Below are positions 16,098 through 22,935 of a stretch of DNA of 37,163 bases, in pieces. The position numbers were made by a program, and so were the translations under genes. The notes under the pieces are model-generated. The model was given only the letters and a program-made list of their open reading frames with translations. It had not been told where the DNA came from and ran no database searches. The DNA lies in assembly GCA_017449185.1 (NCBI GenBank), contig JAFSJZ010000057.1, positions 1 through 37,163 on the forward strand. Direction: 5' to 3'. This DNA is from Oscillospiraceae bacterium. GTDB lineage: Bacteria; Bacillota; Clostridia; Oscillospirales; Oscillospiraceae. Each line of letters opens with the position of its first letter. The first letter of the stretch is position 1.

Positions 16098-17441
16098 TCA
16101 GTTTCTGGCCTCGTCGAAGGTGATCGTGAGCGTCAGATCCTCGCCGGCGCGGTAGATCGAAACAGTGGTCGTCTCACCGGCGGAAAAGCTGTGCAGCGCG
16201 GAGGTCAGATCGGTGTAGCCCGTGATATCCTTATCGCCGAGCTTCGTGATGATGTCCTTGGGCTGGATGCCCGCGGCCTCGGCGCAGCTGCCGGACTCGA
16301 CCGAGTAGATGTAGGCGCCGAGCGGCATGTTGTAGTACTGGCTGTAGAGGGAATTGTAACGCTGGTCGATCGACACGCCCATGTAGGCCTTGCCGGTGAC
16401 GTAGCCCTTGGTGATAAGGTCGCTTGCGATGTCCACCGCGTCGTTGATCGGGATGGCGAAGCCGAGACCCTCCACGCCGGTGTCGGCGTACTTGGCGGTG
16501 ACGATGCCGACGACCTCGCCCGCGGCGTTGTAAACGGGACCGCCGGAGTTGCCGGAGTTGACGGCGGCGTCGATCTGGAACATATTGATCGCCACACCGC
16601 TCTCATCCGAGGTAATGGCGCGGTCAAGCGCGCTGACGTGGCCTGTGGACATCGAGAAATCCAGCTCGCCGAGCGGATTGCCGACGGCGTAGACCAGATC
16701 GCCCACCGCGAGGGAATCGCTGTTGCCGAAGCTGACGGGCTGCAGGCCGGTCGCCTCGATCTTCAGGACGGCGACGTCGTTGTATTTCTCATAGCCGACG
16801 ATCGACGCGGTATAGCGCGTGCCGTCGTGGAAGATCACGTTCACGTCCTTACCGTTCTGCGCGGCGAGTTCGATCACATGGTAGTTGGTGAGGATATAGC
16901 CGTCCTCCGAGATGATGAAGCCCGTACCGGATACGGCGGAAGAGCTGTTCATGCCGAAGAAGTTGGTGTAAGTCACCTCGGTGGTGACGCCGACGACCTG
17001 CTCGCAGGAGCGCGCGTATATCTCGGAGGCGGAGAGCGCGGAGCCGCTCACCTGCGCGACCGGCACGGGCTGCGTCTGGGAGCTCTCGCTCGCCGCGGCG
17101 GCCTGGGTGATCTGCGCGAGAGCCTGTTCGGCCCTGTCCTGCTCAAGAGCGTCGACTCTCTCGTCGAGGCTGCGGCCCATAAAGCTTGCGCCGGCAAGAC
17201 CGCCGAGCAGCGCGCAGACAAGGCACAGCGCGATGATGCCGACGAACGTCAGTCCCTTGCCGCTCTTCTTTTCCGATTTCTTCGGCTCGGGCGGCGTATA
17301 GTAGCGGGGCGGGACGGGCTCCTCGCCCGCAGGCGTATAGTGCGCGTCGGAATAGATGTTTTCCTTCTCAAAGCCTCCGGCAAAGCTGTATTCGCTTTCC
17401 GCTTTCTGCTCGCCCAGGCTTTCGCTTTCCAGTTCGGACAT
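16098..17441 (-). CDS. htrA: HtrA/DegP-family membrane-anchored serine protease with PDZ domain
   Basis: A 447-residue protease. An acidic, proline-rich cytoplasmic tail (1-60) precedes one membrane segment (about 64-86), then a Gln/Ala-rich spacer with a possible short coiled coil. The trypsin-like domain follows with the catalytic triad His188 (NYHVI), Asp222 (YNDVAVL) and Ser299 (GNSGGP). A single PDZ domain (about 345-440) with the GIQPKDIITKLGD segment ends the protein. This layout is typical of Firmicute HtrA, which handles misfolded proteins at the outer face of the membrane. ATG 17441 has AAAGAGGCAG upstream. Monocistronic, with its own promoter and terminator. Confidence 0.95.
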   Translation of the reverse strand: MSELESESLGEQKAESEYSFAGGFEKENIYSDAHYTPAGEEPVPPRYYTPPEPKKSEKKSGKGLTFVGIIALCLVCALLGGLAGASFMGRSLDERVDALEQDRAEQALAQITQAAAASESSQTQPVPVAQVSGSALSASEIYARSCEQVVGVTTEVTYTNFFGMNSSSAVSGTGFIISEDGYILTNYHVIELAAQNGKDVNVIFHDGTRYTASIVGYEKYNDVAVLKIEATGLQPVSFGNSDSLAVGDLVYAVGNPLGELDFSMSTGHVSALDRAITSDESGVAINMFQIDAAVNSGNSGGPVYNAAGEVVGIVTAKYADTGVEGLGFAIPINDAVDIASDLITKGYVTGKAYMGVSIDQRYNSLYSQYYNMPLGAYIYSVESGSCAEAAGIQPKDIITKLGDKDITGYTDLTSALHSFSAGETTTVSIYRAGEDLTLTITFDEARN

Positions 17442-17503
17442 GTTGACTGCCTCTTTTTGTTGGAATCGGGGGGACCGTCTGCTCTCCTCGTTTTGATGTG
17501 CCC

Positions 17504-17532
17504 ATCATAATCGGGAAATATGACCGTGTCAT
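17504..17532 (-). promoter_or_regulatory. Promoter of htrA
   Basis: On the minus strand ATGACA (17527-17532) and TATGAT (17504-17509) are 17 bases apart, giving a leader of about 55 bases. No obvious CtsR- or two-component-type direct repeat overlaps it. Confidence 0.7.
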
Positions 17533-17568
17533 GAATAAAACGGCAAGTTTTTTTAAACAAGATATGAA

Positions 17569-17600
17569 AAAACCGCCGTGATGCTTTTCACGGCGGTTTT
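17569..17600 (-). terminator. Terminator of gltX
   Basis: A 12-bp stem, AAAACCGCCGTG (17569-17580) with CACGGCGGTTTT (17589-17600), is followed on the minus strand by a run of six Ts. It lies about 55 bases past the gltX stop. Confidence 0.9.
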
Positions 17601-17614
17601 TTACATGATCCACA

Positions 17615-17642
17615 GGGGAGGAGTTTGCTCCTCCCCCCCCCC
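17615..17642. repeat. Inverted repeat ending in a ten-C tract
   Basis: GGGGAGGAG (17615-17623) and CTCCTCCCC (17628-17636) form a 9-bp stem with a TTTG loop. The right arm continues into ten consecutive Cs (17633-17642). It lies in the 3' region of gltX, between its stop codon and the main terminator, and has no T tail of its own. Confidence 0.7.
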
Positions 17643-17656
17643 TCACGGTCGCCCGT

Positions 17657-19138
17657 TTACAGCGCGCGGAGCTTTTCCGCCCCGATGCGCAGGCGGCGCA
17701 GGGTCTCGTCCCGGCCGAGGATGCGGCAGATCTCGACCGCGCCGCCGGGCGTGACGGCTTTTCCCGCAGCGGCGATGCGCACCGGCCACATGACCTTTGC
17801 GTTCTTCGCCTCCATGCGCTCGGCCAGCGCGGCCATCGCATTCAGGATACTCTCGTCGTCCCATGCCGGCAGGGCCTCAAACACGGGAATGACCGCCTCG
17901 AGGGCCTCGAGAGAGCTCGCCTCGTCGGACTTGGACTTTTTGTGCACGAAGAGCTCGGTGGAATACTCCGGCAGCTCGTCGAAGAAATCGAGCTTTTCGG
18001 GGATCTCGCTCAGGACCTCGGTGCGCTGCTGCAGCAGCGCGGCGATCGCGGCGGGGTCAAAACGCTCGTCCTTCACCGCCTTGCGGATCCAGGGCGCGGC
18101 GACGGCGGCAAAAGCCTCCGGGCTCATCGCGCGGATATAGGCGCTGTTGAAGTAGCGCAGCTTCTCAATGTCGAAGATCGCCGGGGACTTGGAGATGCCG
18201 GAGAGGTCGAAGCACTCCTTCAGCTCGTCGATCGTGAAGAACTCCTGCTCGCCCTTCGGGCTCCAGCCCAGCAGCGCGACGTAATTGATGACCGCGTCGG
18301 TCAGGAAGCCCTGGGCGATCAGATCCTCATAGCTCGGGTCGCCGTGGCGCTTGGACATCTTGTTGTGCGCATCGCGCATGACGGGGGAGCAGTGCACGTA
18401 TTTCGGCACCTCCCAGCCGAAGCCGCGATAGAGCAGGTCGTACTTCGGCGCGCTCGAGAGATACTCGCTGCCGCGCACGACGTGCGTGATGCCCATGAGA
18501 TGGTCGTCCACGACGTTGGCGAAGTTATAAGTCGGCAGACCGTCGCGCTTGATGAGCACCTGGTCGTCGAGCTCGCGGTTCTCCACCGTGATGTCACCGA
18601 AGATCTCGTCACGGAAGGTCGTTGTGCCTTCATGCGGGATACGCTGACGGATCACATAGGGTTTCCCCTCCGCCGCTAGACGGTCGGCCTCCTCACGGCT
18701 CAGGGAACGGCAGGGATCGTCGCCGCGGTCAAACTCGCCGGAGTCCTCCTCGCTCTCGGCCTTCTCGCAGAAGCAGCGGTAGGCGTGGCCGCGCGAAAGG
18801 AGCAGCTCGGCATATTTGCCGTAGAAGGGACGGCGCTCGGTCTGCACATAAGGGCCGACGGGGCCGCCGACGTCGGGGCCCTCGTCATGCTCGAGGTGAC
18901 ACTCGTGCAGCGTCTTGTAGATCACGTCCACCGCGCCCTCGACGAAACGGCCCTGGTCGGTGTCCTCGATGCGCAGCAGGAATTTGCCGCCCGCATGGCG
19001 TGCAATCAGATAGGTGTAGAGCGCCGTGCGCAGGTTGCCCACGTGCATATAGCCGGTCGGCGAGGGGGCGAAGCGCGTGCGCACCTCGCCGCGCGGGATG
19101 CGCGTCTCCATCTCGTCGAACCATGTTTGATCGATCAT
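17657..19138 (-). CDS. gltX: Glutamyl-tRNA synthetase
   Basis: A 493-residue class I aminoacyl-tRNA synthetase that charges tRNA-Glu (in many clostridia also tRNA-Gln, for later amidation). RFAPSPTGYMHVGN near residue 20-33 holds the HIGH-type motif, RIEDTDQGRF is the glutamate-site segment, and KMSKRHG is the KMSKS motif. The C-terminal helical anticodon-binding region is complete. I chose ATG 19138, preceded by TTGGAGGATATT; an in-frame start 22 codons earlier would overlap the promoter. Divergent from trpS and transcribed from an interlocked promoter pair. Confidence 0.95.
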   Translation of the reverse strand: MIDQTWFDEMETRIPRGEVRTRFAPSPTGYMHVGNLRTALYTYLIARHAGGKFLLRIEDTDQGRFVEGAVDVIYKTLHECHLEHDEGPDVGGPVGPYVQTERRPFYGKYAELLLSRGHAYRCFCEKAESEEDSGEFDRGDDPCRSLSREEADRLAAEGKPYVIRQRIPHEGTTTFRDEIFGDITVENRELDDQVLIKRDGLPTYNFANVVDDHLMGITHVVRGSEYLSSAPKYDLLYRGFGWEVPKYVHCSPVMRDAHNKMSKRHGDPSYEDLIAQGFLTDAVINYVALLGWSPKGEQEFFTIDELKECFDLSGISKSPAIFDIEKLRYFNSAYIRAMSPEAFAAVAAPWIRKAVKDERFDPAAIAALLQQRTEVLSEIPEKLDFFDELPEYSTELFVHKKSKSDEASSLEALEAVIPVFEALPAWDDESILNAMAALAERMEAKNAKVMWPVRIAAAGKAVTPGGAVEICRILGRDETLRRLRIGAEKLRAL

Positions 19139-19199
19139 AATATCCTCCAAACCGACGCCCTCCGCAGCGGCGGCGCGCCATCTTTTCTCACTGCGCCCT

Positions 19200-19228
19200 A
19201 TCATATTTTAGAAACTGCGGCTTGTCAA
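19200..19228 (-). promoter_or_regulatory. gltX promoter, interlocked with the trpS promoter
   Basis: On the minus strand a perfect TTGACA (19223-19228) and TATGAT (19200-19205) are 17 bases apart. Its -35 hexamer lies almost entirely on top of the trpS -35 on the other strand. Confidence 0.9.
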
Positions 19229-19250
19229 GCCGATGTTCTTTTGCTAAAAT
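19222..19250 (+). promoter_or_regulatory. trpS promoter, interlocked with the gltX promoter
   Basis: TTGTCA (19222-19227) and TAAAAT (19245-19250) are 17 bases apart. The near-palindrome CTTGTCAAG (19221-19229) supplies the -35 boxes of both divergent promoters. The trpS leader is about 57 bases, so no T-box fits. Confidence 0.88.
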
Positions 19251-19313
19251 ACAAATTCGTAGAAATAAACAGAGCCGAACGCGCTCCGCGTAACGTATAA
19301 ACGAGGTGGCCAT

Positions 19314-20339
19314 ATGGATACAATCATGAATGAAAAGAAAAAAGTCATGCTCTCGGGCATCAAGCCCACCGGCGATCTGACGCTGGGCTCCTACCTCGGC
19401 GCGATCAAGAACTGGAACGCGCGCGCCGAGCAGTTCGACTGCTATTACTTCATGGCCGACCTGCATGCGCTCACGACGCGCAACGACCCCGCGCTGCTGC
19501 GCCGCCGCACGCTCGAGCAGCTGGCTCAGTATGTCGCCTGCGGCCTCGACCCGCAGAAGAACACCCTCTTCCTGCAGAGCGACGTGCACGAGCATGCCGA
19601 GCTCGGCTGGATCCTGAACTGCTACACCATGTTCGGCGAGCTCTCGCGCATGACCCAGTTCAAGGACAAGAGCGCGAAAAACGCCGAGAATATCAACGGC
19701 GGGCTCTTTACCTATCCTGCGCTGATGGCGGCGGACATCCTGCTCTACCAGGCCGACTACGTCCCCGTGGGCGAAGATCAGAAGCAGCACTGCGAGCTCA
19801 CGCGCGACGTCGCCATCCGCTTCAACAACCTCTACGGCGAGACCTTCAAGGTGCCCGAGCCCTACGTTCCCAAGGTGGGAGCGCGCATCATGGATCTGCT
19901 GGACCCGACGAGCAAGATGTCCAAGTCCGACGAGATCGGCACCGGCCGCGTGTGCATCATGGACGCGCCGGAGGATATCGCCCGCAAGTTCAAGCGCGCC
20001 GTGACCGACTCGGACGTCGAGCACTGCGTGCGCTATGACCCGGTGAACAAGCCGGGCGTGGCCAACCTGATGAACATCTACTCCGCTGTCACGGGCATGA
20101 GCTTCGAAGAGATCGAGCGGGAGTTCGACGGCAAGGGCTACGGCGTTTTCAAGCCCGCGGTCGGCGACGCCGTGATCGAGATGCTGCGGCCGATCCGCGA
20201 GGAGGCCAACCGCCTCATCGCGGACAAGGCCTATTTGCGCGAGCTTTACACCGATGGCGCCCACCGCGCCCAGCGCGTCGCCTCGAAGACGCTGCGCAAG
20301 GTCTACAAAAAGGTCGGTCTGGTCGAAAAGCCCTTCTGA
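19314..20339 (+). CDS. trpS: Tryptophanyl-tRNA synthetase
   Basis: A 341-residue class I synthetase that charges tRNA-Trp. SGIKPTGDLTLGSYLGA at the N-terminus contains the TrpS form of the HIGH motif (TLGSYLG). The segment FMADLHALT and the GEDQKQHCELTRD signature bind tryptophan and ATP, and TSKMSKSD is the KMSKS loop. The C-terminal helices end with the usual ARVAS-like pattern (AQRVASKTLRKVYKKVG). Length is normal for the family. ATG 19314 follows GAGGTGG; another in-frame ATG at 19326 has poorer spacing. Monocistronic, ended by a strong terminator. Confidence 0.95.
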   Translation: MDTIMNEKKKVMLSGIKPTGDLTLGSYLGAIKNWNARAEQFDCYYFMADLHALTTRNDPALLRRRTLEQLAQYVACGLDPQKNTLFLQSDVHEHAELGWILNCYTMFGELSRMTQFKDKSAKNAENINGGLFTYPALMAADILLYQADYVPVGEDQKQHCELTRDVAIRFNNLYGETFKVPEPYVPKVGARIMDLLDPTSKMSKSDEIGTGRVCIMDAPEDIARKFKRAVTDSDVEHCVRYDPVNKPGVANLMNIYSAVTGMSFEEIEREFDGKGYGVFKPAVGDAVIEMLRPIREEANRLIADKAYLRELYTDGAHRAQRVASKTLRKVYKKVGLVEKPF

Positions 20340-20360
20340 AGGAAGCTCACTACATACTTG

Positions 20361-20389
20361 AAAACGGCGGGCGCAGCCCGCCGTTTTTT
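20361..20389 (+). terminator. Terminator of trpS
   Basis: A 12-bp stem, AAAACGGCGGGC (20361-20372) with GCCCGCCGTTTT (20376-20387), ends in six Ts. The next gene begins about 20 bases later and I see no good promoter in the gap, so tagO may depend on read-through or on a weak site. Confidence 0.93.
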
Positions 20390-20409
20390 GGGATGGAGTG
20401 GTCTTTACT

Positions 20410-21471
20410 ATGCTTTTTACCGAAGCGCTGCCGCTGCGCATCCTCTGCGCGCTTGTCGTCGCCGCGCTTTGCGCCTGGGGCGTCACACCCTCGGCCGAGA
20501 GCCTGGCCCTGCGCCTGCATGCCCTCGATCTGCCGGGCGAGAGGCGGCGAGTCCACAGCCGCGCGGTGCCGCGCCTGGGCGGACTGGCGATCTTCACGGG
20601 CTTTTTTGCCTCGGCGCTTTGCTTCTGCGCGCCGGGGCCGGCGCTCGCGGGCGTGCTGCGCGGCGCGGTGCTCATCGCGCTCATGGGCGCGGCGGATGAT
20701 TGCTTTTCCCTGCGTTCCCCGCTCAAGCTTGCCGTGCAGCTTGTTGCCGCGCTGACGGCCTTTCGCGCGGGGGCGCGCATCTCGTCTCTGACGGTGCCCG
20801 GCCCGTCGCGCTTCGTGCCTGTCGGGGAGCTGAGCCTGCCGCTGACGGTGCTTTGGATGTGCGCCTGTACCAACGCTATGAACCTCATCGACGGTCTCGA
20901 CGGCCTTGCCGCCGGGGTGGCGGCCATCGGCGCGCTGTGTATGCTGCTCGTCGCCGCCGCGGTAAGCGAGGGGGAGATCGCCGTGCTGCTTGCCGCGCTC
21001 GCGGGGGCTTGTCTGGGTTTTCTGCCTTACAACCGCAGCCCCGCGCGCATCTTCATGGGCGACACGGGCTCGCAGCTGCTGGGCTATCTTCTCGGCGCGG
21101 CGTCCATGCTGGGTATGTTCAAGTCCCATGCGCTGCTGACCTTTTTTGTGCCCCTGCTTGCGCTGGGGCTGCCGCTTCTGGACACGGCCTTCGCTTTCAC
21201 CCGCCGCGCCCTGCGCGGGCAGAACCCGCTGCACGCCGACCGCGGACACATCCACCACCGGCTGCTGGACATGGGACTGTCTCCCCGGAACGCCGTCCGA
21301 CTGCTCTGTTCCGTCTCCGCCGCACTGGGACTTGCCGCCGTCATGCTCGCCTCACAGGGCAGCGCCGCGCGCGCGCTGGCCGCGCTGCTCATGAGCTTCG
21401 CCGGAGCCGCTGCGCTCTCTCTCATCCGCGCAAGAGCGCTCGCTAAAGCAAGAGCATCGCGCCGAGGATAA
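20410..21471 (+). CDS. tagO: Undecaprenyl-phosphate N-acetylglucosaminyl-1-phosphate transferase (TagO/WecA family)
   Basis: A 353-residue, about ten-span membrane enzyme that moves a sugar-1-phosphate from a UDP-sugar to undecaprenyl phosphate, starting wall teichoic acid or another surface glycan. Family motifs are VHSRAVPRLGG (48-58), Asp96-Asp97 in AADD, NLIDGLDG (158-165), MGDTGS (216-221) and the HADRGHIHHRL loop (276-286). The last loop separates TagO/WecA enzymes from MraY. I start at ATG 20410, 11 bases after GGAG. A GTG four codons earlier (20398) is possible but poorly spaced. The 3' end overlaps the convergent small gene by 29 bases. Confidence 0.9.
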   Translation: MLFTEALPLRILCALVVAALCAWGVTPSAESLALRLHALDLPGERRRVHSRAVPRLGGLAIFTGFFASALCFCAPGPALAGVLRGAVLIALMGAADDCFSLRSPLKLAVQLVAALTAFRAGARISSLTVPGPSRFVPVGELSLPLTVLWMCACTNAMNLIDGLDGLAAGVAAIGALCMLLVAAAVSEGEIAVLLAALAGACLGFLPYNRSPARIFMGDTGSQLLGYLLGAASMLGMFKSHALLTFFVPLLALGLPLLDTAFAFTRRALRGQNPLHADRGHIHHRLLDMGLSPRNAVRLLCSVSAALGLAAVMLASQGSAARALAALLMSFAGAAALSLIRARALAKARASRRG

Positions 21472-21724
21472 ACAGCATCTCGATATCGCCGCTCTCCCGG
21501 TACAGGAGATAGAGGATCAGCAGCAAAATGAGATCCTCCGTCTCGAGCTCCCCGGTGATCCTGCCGAGCAGCGACTCGACCGCCTGACGGATCGGCTCGG
21601 CAAAGCTCTCCGGGCCGGGGCGGCCGGGAGCGGGCAGGGGAGACCTCTGCGGATGCGCCCGGCGCTCGTGATCATCCTCCACGCGGCGCGGCGGCCCGCC
21701 CGAGCCGCGATAGACCTTATACAT
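21443..21724 (-). CDS. Small protein with hydrophobic C-terminal hairpin (third gene of a small-protein set)
   Basis: A 93-residue protein I cannot assign to a named family. The first ~40 residues are rich in Arg, Pro and Gly and look disordered. A helical stretch follows (about 41-60), and the last ~30 residues form two hydrophobic runs (about 65-75 and 82-93) split by the charged turn RESGD. That suggests a membrane hairpin or a tight hydrophobic helix pair. ATG 21724 overlaps the end of the preceding gene by eight bases and has GGAGGACGG upstream. The 3' end runs 29 bases into the end of tagO on the other strand. I have a recollection of similar C-termini in clostridial proteins of unknown role; that is not proof. 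Confidence 0.72.
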   Translation of the reverse strand: MYKVYRGSGGPPRRVEDDHERRAHPQRSPLPAPGRPGPESFAEPIRQAVESLLGRITGELETEDLILLLILYLLYRESGDIEMLFILGAMLLL

Positions 21725-22076
21725 GACCGTCCTCCGCGCCGAGCAGCCCGGCCTGGGCCAGGCGGAGCACGCGGGAAAGACGCAGCGCGCGCCGCAGCTT
21801 CTCCCGCCGCCGCTCATCGAGGCAGGCGGCGAGCGCCTCAAGCGCCGCGAGCCGGGGGTTCTTCTCCCCCATGGCGCCGTGCAGCAGCTCCCCGAGCTTT
21901 CCGAGCGACACGGTGTTTTCGGGCGACGCGGCGTTTCCGAGCGACGCGGCGTTGTGTCCTTCAACAGATTGGTCAGCGGCCGGGCTGCCCATGAGCGACT
22001 GTGCCATCGCGCTGATGCGCGCGAGCTGCTCGGGATCGCTGAGCACGCTGTTGATCCGATCCTCCAGTTCGCTCAC
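21717..22076 (-). CDS. Small helical protein (second gene of a small-protein set)
   Basis: A 119-residue protein with no recognised domain name. The N-terminal ~30 residues (ELEDRINSVLSDPEQLARI and on) read as an amphipathic helix ending in SLMG. A low-complexity Ser/Asn/Ala-rich linker follows (about 31-58). The C-terminal half is strongly helical and basic, with leucine repeats and the segment DERRREKLRRALRLSRVLR. The start is GTG 22076, chosen because AAAGGAGGCAAGG lies upstream at good spacing; longer in-frame extensions have no ribosome site. It lies 14 bases after the first gene of the set and overlaps the third. I think a partner-binding or scaffold role is possible, but this is a guess. 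Confidence 0.7.
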   Translation of the reverse strand: MSELEDRINSVLSDPEQLARISAMAQSLMGSPAADQSVEGHNAASLGNAASPENTVSLGKLGELLHGAMGEKNPRLAALEALAACLDERRREKLRRALRLSRVLRLAQAGLLGAEDGHV

Positions 22077-22090
22077 GGGCCTTGCCTCCT

Positions 22091-22327
22091 TTACCTTTCC
22101 ATGATCCGGCCTACATTCTCGGCCAGCGCCCTGCCCTCCGGGGTGGAGAGCAGTTCTCCGAGCATCTTTTTGAGCGCCGCGGCGTCGCCGCACGCAAAGG
22201 CTTTCTGCAGTGCCGCGCCGTCAATCATGCCCTCAAGCTTTTTCCCTTCGGGAGAAGCGCCGAGCTGCCGCAGGGCCGTGCCCTTTCCGTCCCGGTCGAG
22301 CTCACGGGCGAGTTTTTCCGCATCCAT
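22091..22327 (-). CDS. Small helical protein with two Ser/Thr-Pro-Glu-Gly repeats (first gene of a small-protein set)
   Basis: A 78-residue, all-helical, charged protein without a named family. Two copies of a short motif can be seen, ASPEGKKLEGM (about 24-34) and STPEGRALAEN (about 61-71), each at the start of a predicted helix, so the protein may have arisen by internal duplication. ATG 22327 is the most likely start. GAGAGG lies about 13 bases upstream, a rather long spacing. It opens the three-gene minus-strand set and is divergent from the phosphoesterase gene at 22410. I did not find a clear promoter in the 82-base gap. Confidence 0.65.
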   Translation of the reverse strand: MDAEKLARELDRDGKGTALRQLGASPEGKKLEGMIDGAALQKAFACGDAAALKKMLGELLSTPEGRALAENVGRIMER

Positions 22328-22409
22328 CGCGCGATCACAACCTCTCGATCTCAACTTGCTCTATTCTATTCGCAGCGTGTCGAATTGATACATAAAAAGG
22401 AGAGAAACG

Positions 22410-22883
22410 ATGAAGATCCTCGTTTTTTCCGATACGCACGGCAGCTTCGGCCCCATGCTGCGCGCGGTGCGCGAGATAAGGCCGGACGCCGTCGTCCATC
22501 TCGGAGACGGCGAAAAAGACGCCGCAAAAGTGAGAGCGGAGTGCCCCGACGTCCCCTTCTATCAGGTGAGCGGCAACTGCGACTATGCCTCCGCCCTGCC
22601 GGACGAGACGGTCGTCGAGCTTGGAGGCGTGCGCGTGCTGCTCTGCCACGGCCATCGCTACGCCGTGGACTGGGGACGGTTCGATTCGATGGTCTATGCC
22701 GCGCAGGAAAAGGGCTGCCGCCTCGTGCTTTTCGGCCACACCCACCGTGCCGAGAACACGGAGCTCGGCGGCGTGAAGCTCGTCAATCCCGGCACGGCCG
22801 GAAGAGGGAGCGCCAAGTCCTGCGCAATGGTGGAGATCTTCGACAACGGCGGCGTCGCGGCGGAGATACGCCCCTTGTCATGA
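22410..22883 (+). CDS. YfcE/MJ0936-family metallophosphoesterase
   Basis: A 157-residue phosphodiesterase of the calcineurin-like superfamily. All metal-binding blocks are present in order: FSDTHG (7-12), HLGDGE, SGNCDY (the GNH/GNC block), CHGHRY and FGHTHRAE. Such proteins hydrolyse model phosphodiesters with two divalent metals; the natural substrate is unknown. The protein is cytoplasmic. The start has AAAAGGAGAG upstream. Length is typical. It is followed after 52 bases by the P-loop/CYTH gene, which has its own promoter that begins within the last codons of this gene. Confidence 0.92.
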   Translation: MKILVFSDTHGSFGPMLRAVREIRPDAVVHLGDGEKDAAKVRAECPDVPFYQVSGNCDYASALPDETVVELGGVRVLLCHGHRYAVDWGRFDSMVYAAQEKGCRLVLFGHTHRAENTELGGVKLVNPGTAGRGSAKSCAMVEIFDNGGVAAEIRPLS

Positions 22884-22903
22884 GAAACAAGACATGGTAA
22901 ACT
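22875..22903 (+). promoter_or_regulatory. Promoter of the P-loop/CYTH gene
   Basis: TTGTCA (22875-22880) and TAAACT (22898-22903) are 17 bases apart. The -35 box overlaps the stop codon region of the phosphoesterase gene. The expected transcript starts about 25 bases before the AGAGGGAGAG ribosome site region. Confidence 0.7.
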
Positions 22904-22935
22904 GATCGTATCAGACTAAAAAGAGGGAGAGAGCC

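Noticed and set aside
15912..17510. Plus-strand frame of over 500 codons opposite htrA
   Set aside because: The translation is low-complexity and has no domain. The minus strand encodes a complete HtrA with catalytic triad.
19188..20927. Minus-strand frame of 579 codons opposite trpS and tagO
   Set aside because: It crosses the gltX promoter region, the trpS terminator and two real genes, and has no recognisable motif.
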